Assembly (NCBI GenBank): GCA_025456165.1
Contig: JALOLI010000109.1
Span: forward strand, 1-5,835
DNA from: Acidimicrobiia bacterium
GTDB taxonomy: Bacteria > Actinomycetota > Acidimicrobiia > UBA5794 > UBA11373
Length of the DNA stretch: 5,835 nucleotides
Reading direction: 5' to 3'
The stretch's first letter is position 1, and every line of letters starts with the position of its first letter. Shown here piece by piece: positions 1 through 5,335 of this stretch. The notes beneath the pieces were generated by a model. The model was not told where the DNA came from. It did no database searches and saw only the letters and a program-made list of their open reading frames with translations. Made by a program: the position numbers and the translations under genes.

Positions 1-1159
1 CGGCCTCTCGCCGCCCGAAGGACTCGACGCGCTCGTGGCTCTGCAGGTACCGGTCGTAGTCGGCCTCGGCCCCCGGGTCGTAAGCCGCCCGGGGCGGCAG
101 GGCCCGCAGCACCTGCCGCAGCTGATCGACGAACTCGTCCCGCTGGGGCCAGGCCCGGGGCAAGACCACCACCCGGGCGGCGTTGCAGTTGTACCCGCTG
201 TTGTGGGTGATCTGGGTGGCCACATCCTCGGCCCGCAGACGCAGCGCCCGTGCCGACCATCGCCCCGGCACCACGATCACCGGGCTCACATTCCCCAGCT
301 CGCAGGTGATCGGCTTGTCGATGATGGGTACGCCCGATGCTTTGCGCGCCCCCGCATCCGGCCCCCACACCACGGCGTCGTAGGTGCCCGCCGAGCCGGT
401 CAGGTGGATGCCGTCCACCGCCGGGTGGTTCACTAGATAGTCGCCGTTGTCGGCGCGACCGCCGTACACCGTGCGCACGAAGCCGGCCGAGATGAGGTCG
501 GCGAACGCCCGCTCGAAGTGCGGCGCCATGTACTCGCTGACCCGGCTGAACTTGAGGAGGACCGTGCTGCCGTCCACAAACAGCTTTTGGACCACGTCGA
601 GGGGGGTGATGGCTACCACGTTCCCCGCCCCCAGCACCAGCGACACCGCGGCCGGGGGGGTGATCCCCTTGGTGTAGAAGGCCCCCAGGTTGGCCTCCAG
701 GTCGGCCCGGGCCACTTCCGGCTCCAGCCACACCCGGGCGCTCACCCCGGGGAAGATGAGCCGGTCGTAGGCAAAGGTCGGCACCACGCGCAGCGTCACC
801 TGCCCGTCGGGCCGCACCGCCACGGCCGACTCGGGGAGCGGCACCCGGCCGGTGCGACGGATGCCCTCGAGGGTATCGAGGAGGAGGCGCAGGGTGTTCA
901 GCATCGAGATGATCGTGGCCACCCACTCCTCCCCCGCCTGAACCGATCCCCACCCCTTGGCGGCGCAAGTGTCGGCTACCAGGCCGGGGGCGGCACGGTA
1001 GGTAGCGGCGAGCAGCGACCGCAGGTGGGCGATGCGCTCCCCCAGAGACAGGGCAGCCCACACCGGAGCACGCTCGGTGAGGGTCGCCAGGTGGCGATCG
1101 ATCTCGGCGTGCGAGGTGGGCGGGCGAGGAGCGGGCGGCGCGGGCATGGGGGCTGGCAT
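1..1159 (-). CDS. Aldehyde dehydrogenase superfamily protein (C-terminus beyond window)
   Basis: The 386 visible residues carry the ALDH fold signatures in order. A nucleotide-binding stretch LGAGNV lies at 176-181, LLKFS at 201-205 holds the lysine that usually contacts NAD(P), and HLTGSAGTYD is at 252-261. CELGNVSPV at 286-294 holds the general-base glutamate (Glu287), and NSGYNCNAARV at 320-330 holds the catalytic cysteine (Cys325). Members oxidise an aldehyde to an acid or acyl-thioester with NAD(P)+; the substrate cannot be read here. GAGN, ELGN and YNCNA in place of the classic PWN, ELGG and GQxC suggest an uncharacterised clade rather than a standard betaine- or acetaldehyde-type enzyme (inference, partly from memory of related sequences). 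The ATG at 1159 is chosen because an in-frame TAG lies four codons upstream; ATG at 1147 is the only close alternative. The N-terminus is Pro/Ala-rich and no Shine-Dalgarno is visible. The gene diverges from the kinase-like gene at 1271. The C-terminal part is missing because of the window edge. Confidence 0.88.
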   Translation of the reverse strand, partial: MPAPMPAPPAPRPPTSHAEIDRHLATLTERAPVWAALSLGERIAHLRSLLAATYRAAPGLVADTCAAKGWGSVQAGEEWVATIISMLNTLRLLLDTLEGIRRTGRVPLPESAVAVRPDGQVTLRVVPTFAYDRLIFPGVSARVWLEPEVARADLEANLGAFYTKGITPPAAVSLVLGAGNVVAITPLDVVQKLFVDGSTVLLKFSRVSEYMAPHFERAFADLISAGFVRTVYGGRADNGDYLVNHPAVDGIHLTGSAGTYDAVVWGPDAGARKASGVPIIDKPITCELGNVSPVIVVPGRWSARALRLRAEDVATQITHNSGYNCNAARVVVLPRAWPQRDEFVDQLRQVLRALPPRAAYDPGAEADYDRYLQSHERVESFGRREA

Positions 1160-1165
1160 GGGCCG

Positions 1166-1171
1166 ATGCTA
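1166..1171 (-). promoter_or_regulatory. Candidate -10 box of a leaderless promoter for the ALDH gene
   Basis: Read on the minus strand the hexamer is TAGCAT, matching the actinobacterial TAnnnT pattern. It is followed by six bases and then the ATG at 1159, so transcription would start at or next to the start codon. That fits the absence of a ribosome-binding site. No convincing -35 box was seen. Transcription from here is inferred. Confidence 0.4.
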
Positions 1172-1176
1172 CGCGG

Positions 1177-1202
1177 CCGGGCCGCTGCCGGGCCGCTGCC
1201 GG
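1177..1202. repeat. 11-bp tandem repeat, about 2.4 copies
   Basis: The unit CCGGGCCGCTG occurs at 1177-1187 and again at 1188-1198, followed by a partial CCGG copy. It sits in the divergent intergenic region between the ALDH and kinase-like genes, upstream of both start codons. It may simply be a slippage product in GC-rich DNA; no function is evident. Confidence 0.6.
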
Positions 1203-1252
1203 CCCGCCGTCCCCGCTCCCCGGGGGTACGGGGGAATCGCTCCGGCGCCGCA

Positions 1253-1274
1253 CCACGGCACAATGGCGCCGTGG
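1253..1274. promoter_or_regulatory. Operator-like inverted repeat over the -10 and start of the kinase-like gene
   Basis: CCACGGC at 1253-1259 is the exact reverse complement of GCCGTGG at 1268-1274, with an 8-nt spacer. The dyad spans the candidate -10 box and the GTG start codon, a place where a bound repressor would block transcription. Seven-base arms are expected by chance several times in a window this GC-rich, so position is the main argument. Confidence 0.3.
1259..1264 (+). promoter_or_regulatory. Candidate -10 box of a leaderless promoter for the kinase-DUF4032 gene
   Basis: CACAAT matches four of six bases of TATAAT and is followed by exactly six bases before the GTG at 1271. This places the expected transcription start on the start codon. 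No Shine-Dalgarno sequence precedes the GTG, which fits leaderless translation. No -35 hexamer is recognisable. Confidence 0.4.
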
Positions 1275-2470
1275 GCACACCTCAGATCGTGATTCGCAGC
1301 GGGCATCCCGAGTTCCTCGACCTGCCCTGGGACCGGCCGCTTGCCGAGTGGGGCCACCCGCGCCGCCTCGACCTGCCCAAGGGGATCTCGCGCCACGAGG
1401 TCCAGTTCTTCGGGTACGACGACGGCATCTACGCGGTCAAAGAGCTGCCCCGGGCCCTGGCCCGCCACGAGTACGAGGTGCTGCGCCAGCTGGAGGAGAT
1501 GGGAGCCCCCTCGGTGCGCCCCCTGGGCCTGGTGGAGCGGCCCTGGCTGGATCCCTACGAGGAGGCCTCGGCCGCCGTCGTCACCCGCTACGTGGAATAC
1601 GCCTTCTCGTACCGGGAGCTGCTCTCCGGCTGGGGGTTCGGCGAGCGGCGCAACCAGATGCTCGACGCCTTCGCCGGGCTGCTGGTGGAACTGCACCTGC
1701 TCGGCTGCCATTGGGGCGACTGCTCGCTCTCCAACGTGCTCTACCGCTACGACGCCGGAGCGGTAGACATGACCATGGTCGACGCCGAGACGGCGCGCCT
1801 CTACCCCGTCCTCAGCAACGGGCAGCGGGAGGACGACCTCCAGCTCATGGTGGAGAACGTGGCCGGGGGCATGGCCGACCTGGCCGCCGAGCACGGCACC
1901 GACCTCGATCTGGCCGACCTCTTCCTGGGGGAGGACATCACCGCCCGCTACCACCCCCTGTGGTGGGAAGTCACCGGGGAGCCGGTGGTCGGGCGCGACG
2001 AGCAGTACCGCATCACCGAGCACACCCACCGGCTCAACGAGCTGGGCTTCGAGGTGGACGATCTGGTGCTCACCCCCCAGGCGGGCGGGAGCCGGATGCG
2101 GATGCGCCTCAAGGTGGCCGGGCGGAACTTCCACTCGCACCGCCTGCGGGAGCTGACCGGCATCGAGGCCGCCGAGAACCAGGCTCGCCAGATCCTGTCG
2201 GACCTGCGCTACTACGAAGCCACGGCAGCCTGGGATGCGCCCAGCGGCAAGCGGCTGGCCCCCATCCGTTGGCGGGTGGAGGTCTTCGAGCCGATGCTCG
2301 GCCGCCTGCGCGAGCTCGCCAACCGGGCGGCCATGGACCCGATCCAGGCCTACACCGACTTCCTGCATCACCGCTACCTGCTCTCCGCCGAGGCCCGCTG
2401 CGACATCCCCAACGAGGAGGCTTTCGCCCGCTGGCTCGAGGCCGGCCAGCCGGGCTACCCCCTCGGCTGA
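1271..2470 (+). CDS. WaaP/Kdo-type kinase-like domain fused to DUF4032
   Basis: The 399-residue protein has two parts. Residues about 45-175 resemble the lipopolysaccharide-kinase (Kdo/WaaP) branch of the protein-kinase fold. YAVKELP holds the ATP-binding Lys57, a helix with Glu67/Glu69 follows, HWGDCSLSN at 147-155 is the catalytic loop with Asp150 and Asn155, and MVDAETA at 169-175 holds the Mg-binding Asp171. All key kinase residues are present, so it looks catalytically competent. The C-terminal half, about 225-399, rich in Arg and aromatic residues, matches what I know of DUF4032, which accompanies this kinase domain in actinobacteria. The substrate is unknown; these organisms are not expected to make LPS, so a sugar, lipid or protein acceptor is possible. 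No signal peptide or membrane segment is visible. GTG at 1271 is chosen from the -10-like box 6 nt upstream and because the protein begins sensibly there; GTG at 1289 is an alternative. A NERD-like gene follows after 39 bp, probably co-transcribed. Confidence 0.87.
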   Translation: MGTPQIVIRSGHPEFLDLPWDRPLAEWGHPRRLDLPKGISRHEVQFFGYDDGIYAVKELPRALARHEYEVLRQLEEMGAPSVRPLGLVERPWLDPYEEASAAVVTRYVEYAFSYRELLSGWGFGERRNQMLDAFAGLLVELHLLGCHWGDCSLSNVLYRYDAGAVDMTMVDAETARLYPVLSNGQREDDLQLMVENVAGGMADLAAEHGTDLDLADLFLGEDITARYHPLWWEVTGEPVVGRDEQYRITEHTHRLNELGFEVDDLVLTPQAGGSRMRMRLKVAGRNFHSHRLRELTGIEAAENQARQILSDLRYYEATAAWDAPSGKRLAPIRWRVEVFEPMLGRLRELANRAAMDPIQAYTDFLHHRYLLSAEARCDIPNEEAFARWLEAGQPGYPLG

Positions 2471-2509
2471 TCCCTCAAGGCCACCCCTCGACCCGCCGAT
2501 GCCCCGGGC

Positions 2510-3031
2510 ATGCAGGTCCATCCGGTCGACGGCGAAACCGACGTGCGGCTCCCGGCCCTGCCCGGAGTCGAGACCCTCGCCGCGCCCTACCTGGCCCTGG
2601 TGGAGCCCGCACGGAGCGACCACCTCCCCGACGATTGGACCGTGGTCGGGCCGGTGCTGGTGGCCGGCCACACCCTCGACCGGGTCGTGGTGGGCCCCAA
2701 CGGGGTGTTCGCCGTCTCACTGGACCGCGACCCCCGGCCCGCCACCCTCGCCGTCGACGGCCTCTTCCGCGGCGGCCGGCGGGTCACCACACAGGTGAAG
2801 CAGGCGCAGGAGGCGGCGTTCGAACTCCGCCGCGTGCTCGGCGCCGCCGGCATCGAAGTCTTCCCCTACCCCGTGCTCGTCACCCGGGGCGCCGACGGCA
2901 TGCTCGGCCGCCTCCGGGTCGTGCCCCCGGGGTGCCTGGCCTCGGCGGTCTGGCGCCACCCCGGCCGCCCCCTGCTCCGCTCGGAGCGGGCCCGGATCCT
3001 GGCGGCGGTGCAGCATCCGGCCACGGCGTAG
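2510..3031 (+). CDS. NERD-like (nuclease-related) domain protein, probably inactive
   Basis: The 173-residue protein resembles the NERD domain, a PD-(D/E)XK-type nuclease relative. LDRVVVGPNGVFAV at 56-69 matches the family's xDhvvvgpxGvfxv strand-turn-strand. QVKQAQEAAFELRRVL at 95-110 matches the conserved helix after the core, and PVLVTRG at 121-127 a later strand. Asp57 is kept, but where the family has E-x-K this protein reads S70-L71-D72, so the catalytic glutamate and lysine are gone and cleavage is unlikely (inference). No membrane segment is visible. It starts 39 bp after the kinase-DUF4032 gene and probably shares its transcript. The ATG at 2510 has no Shine-Dalgarno and lies in a 6-1-6 palindrome (2499-2511) that could fold over the start codon. 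The upstream ATG at 2499 is out of frame. The assignment rests on one well-matched region, so a different small domain is possible. Confidence 0.72.
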   Translation: MQVHPVDGETDVRLPALPGVETLAAPYLALVEPARSDHLPDDWTVVGPVLVAGHTLDRVVVGPNGVFAVSLDRDPRPATLAVDGLFRGGRRVTTQVKQAQEAAFELRRVLGAAGIEVFPYPVLVTRGADGMLGRLRVVPPGCLASAVWRHPGRPLLRSERARILAAVQHPATA

Positions 3032-3084
3032 CAGCAGCCGCCTACCCCGCCGGCTCGTGTGAAGGGACCGCACTTCAGCCGAAC

Positions 3085-3198
3085 CTTCTCTCCCCGATAG
3101 CGATGGGGGAGCTGGGGAGCGAGAAGCACGGTGGCCGGGTCACGGTGTGGCTGCCCCCTCTGCCCTTCGGGCCTCTCCCCCGCCGCCGCGGGGGAGAG
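3085..3198. repeat. Cluster of intergenic palindromes, REP-like
   Basis: The space between two convergent genes holds several inverted repeats. CTCCCC at 3090-3095 pairs with GGGGAG at 3106-3111. The longer arm CTTCTCTCCCC at 3085-3095 can instead pair, with a small bulge, with 3114-3126. GCCC/GGGC around TTC lies at 3162-3172, and a perfect 11-bp stem lies at 3173-3198. The CTCTCCCC / GGGGAGAG theme recurs, which is typical of dispersed palindromic intergenic repeats. Only one copy is in this window, so dispersal is not shown. Confidence 0.5.
3173..3198. terminator. Strong GC hairpin between convergent genes, candidate bidirectional terminator
   Basis: The arm CTCTCCCCCGC at 3173-3183 and GCGGGGGAGAG at 3188-3198 form a perfect 11-bp stem with the loop CGCC. 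It lies 141 bp after the NERD-like gene and 49 bp after the UDG-like gene on the opposite strand, so it could stop transcription from either side. There is no T-run after it in either direction. It would be an atypical, U-less terminator, or a repeat element with no such role. Confidence 0.45.
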
Positions 3199-3247
3199 AA
3201 CCCGGCACGGATGCCCTGGCCGAGCACCACCCCGGCGGCACCGCCCC

Positions 3248-3859
3248 TCACGCCTCCAGCAGTGCCAGAGCCGCCGTCAGATCGGCCGCGATCATCTCCC
3301 GCTTGGAGCGCTCGATCAGGTAGCTCTTCCCGGTCTGGAGGTAGGAGGGAAAGACCCGCTTCCCCTCGAACCAGTACTCCCCCTGCCGCACCTTCCAGGT
3401 GGGGCCTGAGGGGATGAGTCGCTTCCCGGTGCGCCGCCGCGCCATGGAGTTGAAGGCTCCGATAGCCACGTCGCCCATCAGCATGACGACCCGGGCTCCG
3501 GGGAACAGGCCGATCTCCACCTCCAGCAGCAGGGAACAAGCCTCCACCGTGGGGCGCTCCACCCCGTAGCCCACCTTGGCGCACTTGATCGCGGTGGTGA
3601 GGTAGACGCCCAGCGCCGCCAGGTCCCGGCGCGAGGCGGCGGTGACCCCCGCCGCCCGGAAGGCATCCAGGGTGGTTTCGAGGTGGAACGGCAGGCCCGG
3701 GGCGTAGAGGCCATCGGCCGCTTCCGCCGACGGGGCCTCCGCCACCAGGATGAGCCGCACCCGATCGGGGTCGACCGGCTCCCCCGGCACCTCGTACCGG
3801 GCATGGTCCACCCTGCCGCAGGGGAAGTCGGAACAGGCCACTAGCTCGGCGACCCGCAT
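3248..3859 (-). CDS. Uracil-DNA glycosylase superfamily protein, atypical 4Fe-4S type
   Basis: This 203-residue protein fits the UDG superfamily. LILVAEAPSAE at 36-46 corresponds to motif A, LTTAIKC at 87-93 to the TNxVKC strand, VVMLMGDVAIGAF at 124-136 to the core strand and turn, and FPSYLQTGKSYLIERSKR at 170-187 to the motif B region. Cys9, Cys14, Cys93 and Cys108 are spaced CX4C...CX14C, close to the family 4 iron-sulfur pattern, so a 4Fe-4S cluster is likely (inference). The usual His-Pro of motif B is Phe170-Pro171, so the normal catalytic histidine is absent. I recall similar histidine-less proteins with the FPSYLQTGKSYL block in other phyla, which suggests a real subfamily rather than damage. 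Base-excision of uracil is therefore not assured. The start ATG has a strong Shine-Dalgarno (AGGGAGGAG, ending 1 nt before it). The gene diverges from the membrane protein at 3967 and converges on the NERD-like gene. Confidence 0.83.
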   Translation of the reverse strand: MRVAELVACSDFPCGRVDHARYEVPGEPVDPDRVRLILVAEAPSAEAADGLYAPGLPFHLETTLDAFRAAGVTAASRRDLAALGVYLTTAIKCAKVGYGVERPTVEACSLLLEVEIGLFPGARVVMLMGDVAIGAFNSMARRRTGKRLIPSGPTWKVRQGEYWFEGKRVFPSYLQTGKSYLIERSKREMIAADLTAALALLEA

Positions 3860-3860
3860 A

Positions 3861-3869
3861 CTCCTCCCT
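3861..3869 (-). promoter_or_regulatory. Ribosome-binding site of the UDG-like gene
   Basis: On the minus strand AGGGAGGAG stands 1 nt before the ATG at 3859, with its GGAGG core a few bases further up. It is one of only two strong Shine-Dalgarno sequences in the window and fixes this start. Confidence 0.7.
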
Positions 3870-3883
3870 TCGATGCCGTTTCA

Positions 3884-3889
3884 AGAATA
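3884..3889 (-). promoter_or_regulatory. Candidate -10 box for the UDG-like gene
   Basis: The minus-strand hexamer TATTCT fits TAnnnT and lies in the only A+T-rich patch of this divergent intergenic region. A start about 7 nt downstream would give a leader of roughly 18 nt that still contains the ribosome-binding site. No -35 match was found. Confidence 0.35.
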
Positions 3890-3966
3890 CGCTCGCCCGC
3901 TCGGCACGGGCGGCCACGCCATTTCCATGAATGCCCCGCTCCGAGCTGCCGATAGGGAATCAACTC

Positions 3967-4752
3967 ATGCTGAGACACGCCCCCGAACGGGCTCACTCGC
4001 CGCTGCCACCGGTGGCCGAAGCGACGCGCGCCGTCACCATCGGCCTGGCGGCCGCCGCCTCCGGCCTGGCCGTCACCTACGCCGCGCTCCCGAGCCAGCG
4101 TGCCTGGCTCGCCGCGAGCAATGGCCTGACCGACCTCGCCACCGCAGTGCTCCTCCTCCTGACGGCGGCTACCGGCTGGTGGGCCATCCGCCGCACCCCC
4201 GGTGCCGCCCGCTGGAGCCACTTGCTGCCGCTGGCCGCAATCCTCGGCTTCCTGGACGAGGTGCACTACGGGGCCGGGGTCTTCGGCTTCGACCTGCCTC
4301 AGGTAGGACCGGTCACCGTGGATGGCGCCTCCTCTCTCCTCGCCGCAGGCGAGCACATCGCCTCGACCCGGCTGGGGCTCGGCCCCATCGACCTGGCGGC
4401 GGCGGGGGGTCTGCTGGCGGCGGTGGCCGCCTTCGTCCTGGCCCGGCGGCGCCGGGCGGCGCGGGCGCTTGCCTGGCTGGTCGATCGCCCGCCCGCGGTT
4501 CACCTGCTCGCGGCGGCAACCCTGGTCACCGGGGCCAGCATGCTGAACCTCGTGGCCGGTTCGGGAGCCTTGCGATTCGTCGAGGAGTGGCTCGAATTCA
4601 TCACGGCCGCACTCCTGTGCCGGGGGGTGCTGCTCATCCTGCGCCACGGCCCGGAGGTGGTGGGGTGGAGGCAGCGGCTACGTCCCTGGCTCGATGGGGA
4701 GGGCCCGCAGCGGGCCCCAAGCCACGTGCTGCCGGGCAGGCCGGGGCGCTGA
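3967..4752 (+). CDS. Six-helix integral membrane protein of unknown function
   Basis: I cannot name this 261-residue protein. Hydrophobic stretches suggest six membrane helices at about 23-42, 54-74, 84-108, 139-159, 177-196 and 204-225, with Arg-rich turns (RRRR at 160-163) that would face the cytoplasm. Two acidic clusters lie in or beside helices: FLDEVHYGAGVFGF at 95-108 and FVEEWLEF at 204-211. Charged residues buried in two helices suggest ion or metal coordination or a helix-helix contact (inference). The pattern recalls unnamed bacterial membrane proteins with an E/D-E...G...P...D block and a terminal EExLE helix, but I cannot verify that. ATG at 3967 is preferred because AGGGA lies 8 nt upstream. 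ATG at 3931, in frame, would add 12 residues but has no ribosome-binding site. The gene diverges from the UDG-like gene and converges on the flavin reductase with only 9 bp between stops. Confidence 0.75.
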   Translation: MLRHAPERAHSPLPPVAEATRAVTIGLAAAASGLAVTYAALPSQRAWLAASNGLTDLATAVLLLLTAATGWWAIRRTPGAARWSHLLPLAAILGFLDEVHYGAGVFGFDLPQVGPVTVDGASSLLAAGEHIASTRLGLGPIDLAAAGGLLAAVAAFVLARRRRAARALAWLVDRPPAVHLLAAATLVTGASMLNLVAGSGALRFVEEWLEFITAALLCRGVLLILRHGPEVVGWRQRLRPWLDGEGPQRAPSHVLPGRPGR

Positions 4753-4760
4753 CGCCCCGG
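4741..4760. terminator. Hairpin spanning a stop codon, shared by convergent genes
   Basis: CCGGGGCG at 4741-4748 and CGCCCCGG at 4753-4760 form a perfect 8-bp stem whose CTGA loop includes the TGA stop of the membrane protein. The stem ends 1 bp before the stop of the opposite flavin reductase gene. The location suits a bidirectional terminator, but there is no T-run on either side. Confidence 0.5.
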
Positions 4761-4761
4761 T

Positions 4762-5226
4762 TCAGCGACCGGCGCCGCGCCGCTTGACGCCCCCGTACTT
4801 CATGCGGGTGTCCTCGATGCGGGCCACCGGCTTGCCCTCGCCGCCCTCGTGGAACCCGCAATCGGCGACCTCCCCGAGAAACAGGGAGTGCGTGCCGCAA
4901 TCCACCGCCTGCCAGAGGCGGCAGTCCAGGTAGGCGATGGCCTCGGTGAAGATCGGCGCCCCCGTCACCCCGAGCCGGACCGGCCGGCCGTTGAGGGTGT
5001 CGCCGTCGCGCCGCGCCGGCTTGGAGAAGGACACAAAGGGCCGGGTGTCGTCGCGGGACCAGAGGTTCACGCTGAACCGCCGTCCCTCAGTGATGAGACG
5101 GTGGGTCAGCGAGGCGCGGTCGACGGCTGCTGCCACCAGCACCGGCTCCATGGCCACCTGCGTCACCCAGGAGGCCGTCATCCCGTTCCATTCCTCCCCC
5201 GACGCCGCGCCGATGAGGCACAGCAC
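4762..5226 (-). CDS. Flavin reductase-like FMN-binding protein, N-terminus apparently frameshifted
   Basis: The continuous frame from GTG at 5226 gives 154 residues of the FMN-binding split-barrel flavin reductase family. NGMTASWVTQV at 14-24 is the typical flavin-phosphate loop, followed by EPVLVAAAV at 27-35, LTHRL at 40-44, FSVNL at 51-55, and GTHSLFLGEV at 111-120, close to the family GDHtlfvGeV. The C-terminal DTRMKYGG at 139-146 is also family-like. Such proteins bind FMN and reduce it with NAD(P)H, often to feed a monooxygenase; no partner is nearby. Family members usually have about 20 residues before the first core strand, which here starts at residue 1. GTG at 5226 has no ribosome-binding site, an in-frame TAG lies 11 codons upstream, and the well-placed start at 5278 is in another frame. 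The true N-terminus is therefore probably encoded at 5230-5278. The gene may be a recent pseudogene or carry a sequencing error. Confidence 0.78.
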   Translation of the reverse strand: MLCLIGAASGEEWNGMTASWVTQVAMEPVLVAAAVDRASLTHRLITEGRRFSVNLWSRDDTRPFVSFSKPARRDGDTLNGRPVRLGVTGAPIFTEAIAYLDCRLWQAVDCGTHSLFLGEVADCGFHEGGEGKPVARIEDTRMKYGGVKRRGAGR

Positions 5227-5229
5227 GTT

Positions 5230-5278
5230 GCCGCCACAGGACCTGGTTGACCACCTCTACCGGCACGCCGTCGGGCAT
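5230..5278 (-). other. Probable displaced N-terminal coding segment of the flavin reductase
   Basis: From the ATG at 5278 the minus strand reads MPDGVPVEVVNQVLWR, a plausible amphipathic first helix for a flavin reductase. After that it runs off-frame to a stop at 5087. Skipping one base at 5230 joins it directly to NVLCLIGAASGEE of the main domain. A strong Shine-Dalgarno precedes this ATG, so this looks like the original start. Confidence 0.6.
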
Positions 5279-5282
5279 CCTG

Positions 5283-5288
5283 CCTCCT
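5283..5288 (-). promoter_or_regulatory. Shine-Dalgarno AGGAGG that marks the original flavin reductase start
   Basis: On the minus strand a full AGGAGG lies 4 nt before the ATG at 5278, with a second GGAGG just upstream. Nothing comparable precedes GTG 5226. This is the main sequence evidence that translation begins at 5278 and that the frame is broken downstream. Confidence 0.7.
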
Positions 5289-5302
5289 CTCCTCCGGGGA
5301 GC

Positions 5303-5317
5303 GTACCGGGCCGGTAC
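5303..5317. promoter_or_regulatory. Operator-like palindrome between flavin reductase and usp-like genes
   Basis: GTACCGG and CCGGTAC flank a single central G, a perfect 7-1-7 dyad. An overlapping CCGGTACCGG palindrome lies at 5311-5320. It sits in the 57-bp divergent region, immediately upstream of the candidate -10 of the UspA-like gene, a good place for a regulator of one or both genes. No protein can be assigned. Confidence 0.4.
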
Positions 5318-5321
5318 CGGA

Positions 5322-5327
5322 TAGGCT
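5322..5327 (+). promoter_or_regulatory. Candidate -10 box of the UspA-like gene
   Basis: TAGGCT fits TAnnnT and lies 8 nt before the ATG at 5336, which has no Shine-Dalgarno. This suggests a leaderless or nearly leaderless message, as proposed for the ALDH and kinase-like genes here. Confidence 0.4.
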
Positions 5328-5335
5328 CTGCCCCG

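Noticed and set aside
518..1270. Upstream in-frame extension of the kinase-like gene back to 518
   Set aside because: The extension lies antisense to the ALDH gene, which has clear catalytic motifs, and reads as low-complexity sequence. The real start is near 1271.
2499..2511. ATGCCC-C-GGGCAT palindrome at the start of the NERD-like gene
   Set aside because: It could mask the start codon, but the RNA stem would be only about 5 bp with a 3-nt loop, and such short palindromes are frequent in this GC-rich DNA.
1169..2671. 500-codon open frame on the minus strand opposite the kinase-like gene
   Set aside because: It is antisense to a gene with clear kinase motifs and is rich in Gly, Val, His and Gln with no recognisable domain. 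A GC codon-position shadow explains it.
1348..3417. Very long open frame on the plus strand (689 codons) overlapping the kinase-like and NERD-like genes
   Set aside because: Its product is Pro/Arg/Gly-rich low-complexity sequence with no domain. It is the usual off-frame shadow of high-GC coding DNA.
3860..3917. Minus-strand open frame (3075-3917) covering the UDG-like gene in another frame
   Set aside because: It gives Gly/Arg-rich sequence without motifs, whereas the 3248-3859 frame shows the UDG core and has a strong ribosome-binding site.
4937..5335. Upstream in-frame extension of the UspA-like gene
   Set aside because: It overlaps the flavin reductase on the other strand and has no family similarity. 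The UspA first strand begins right after ATG 5336.
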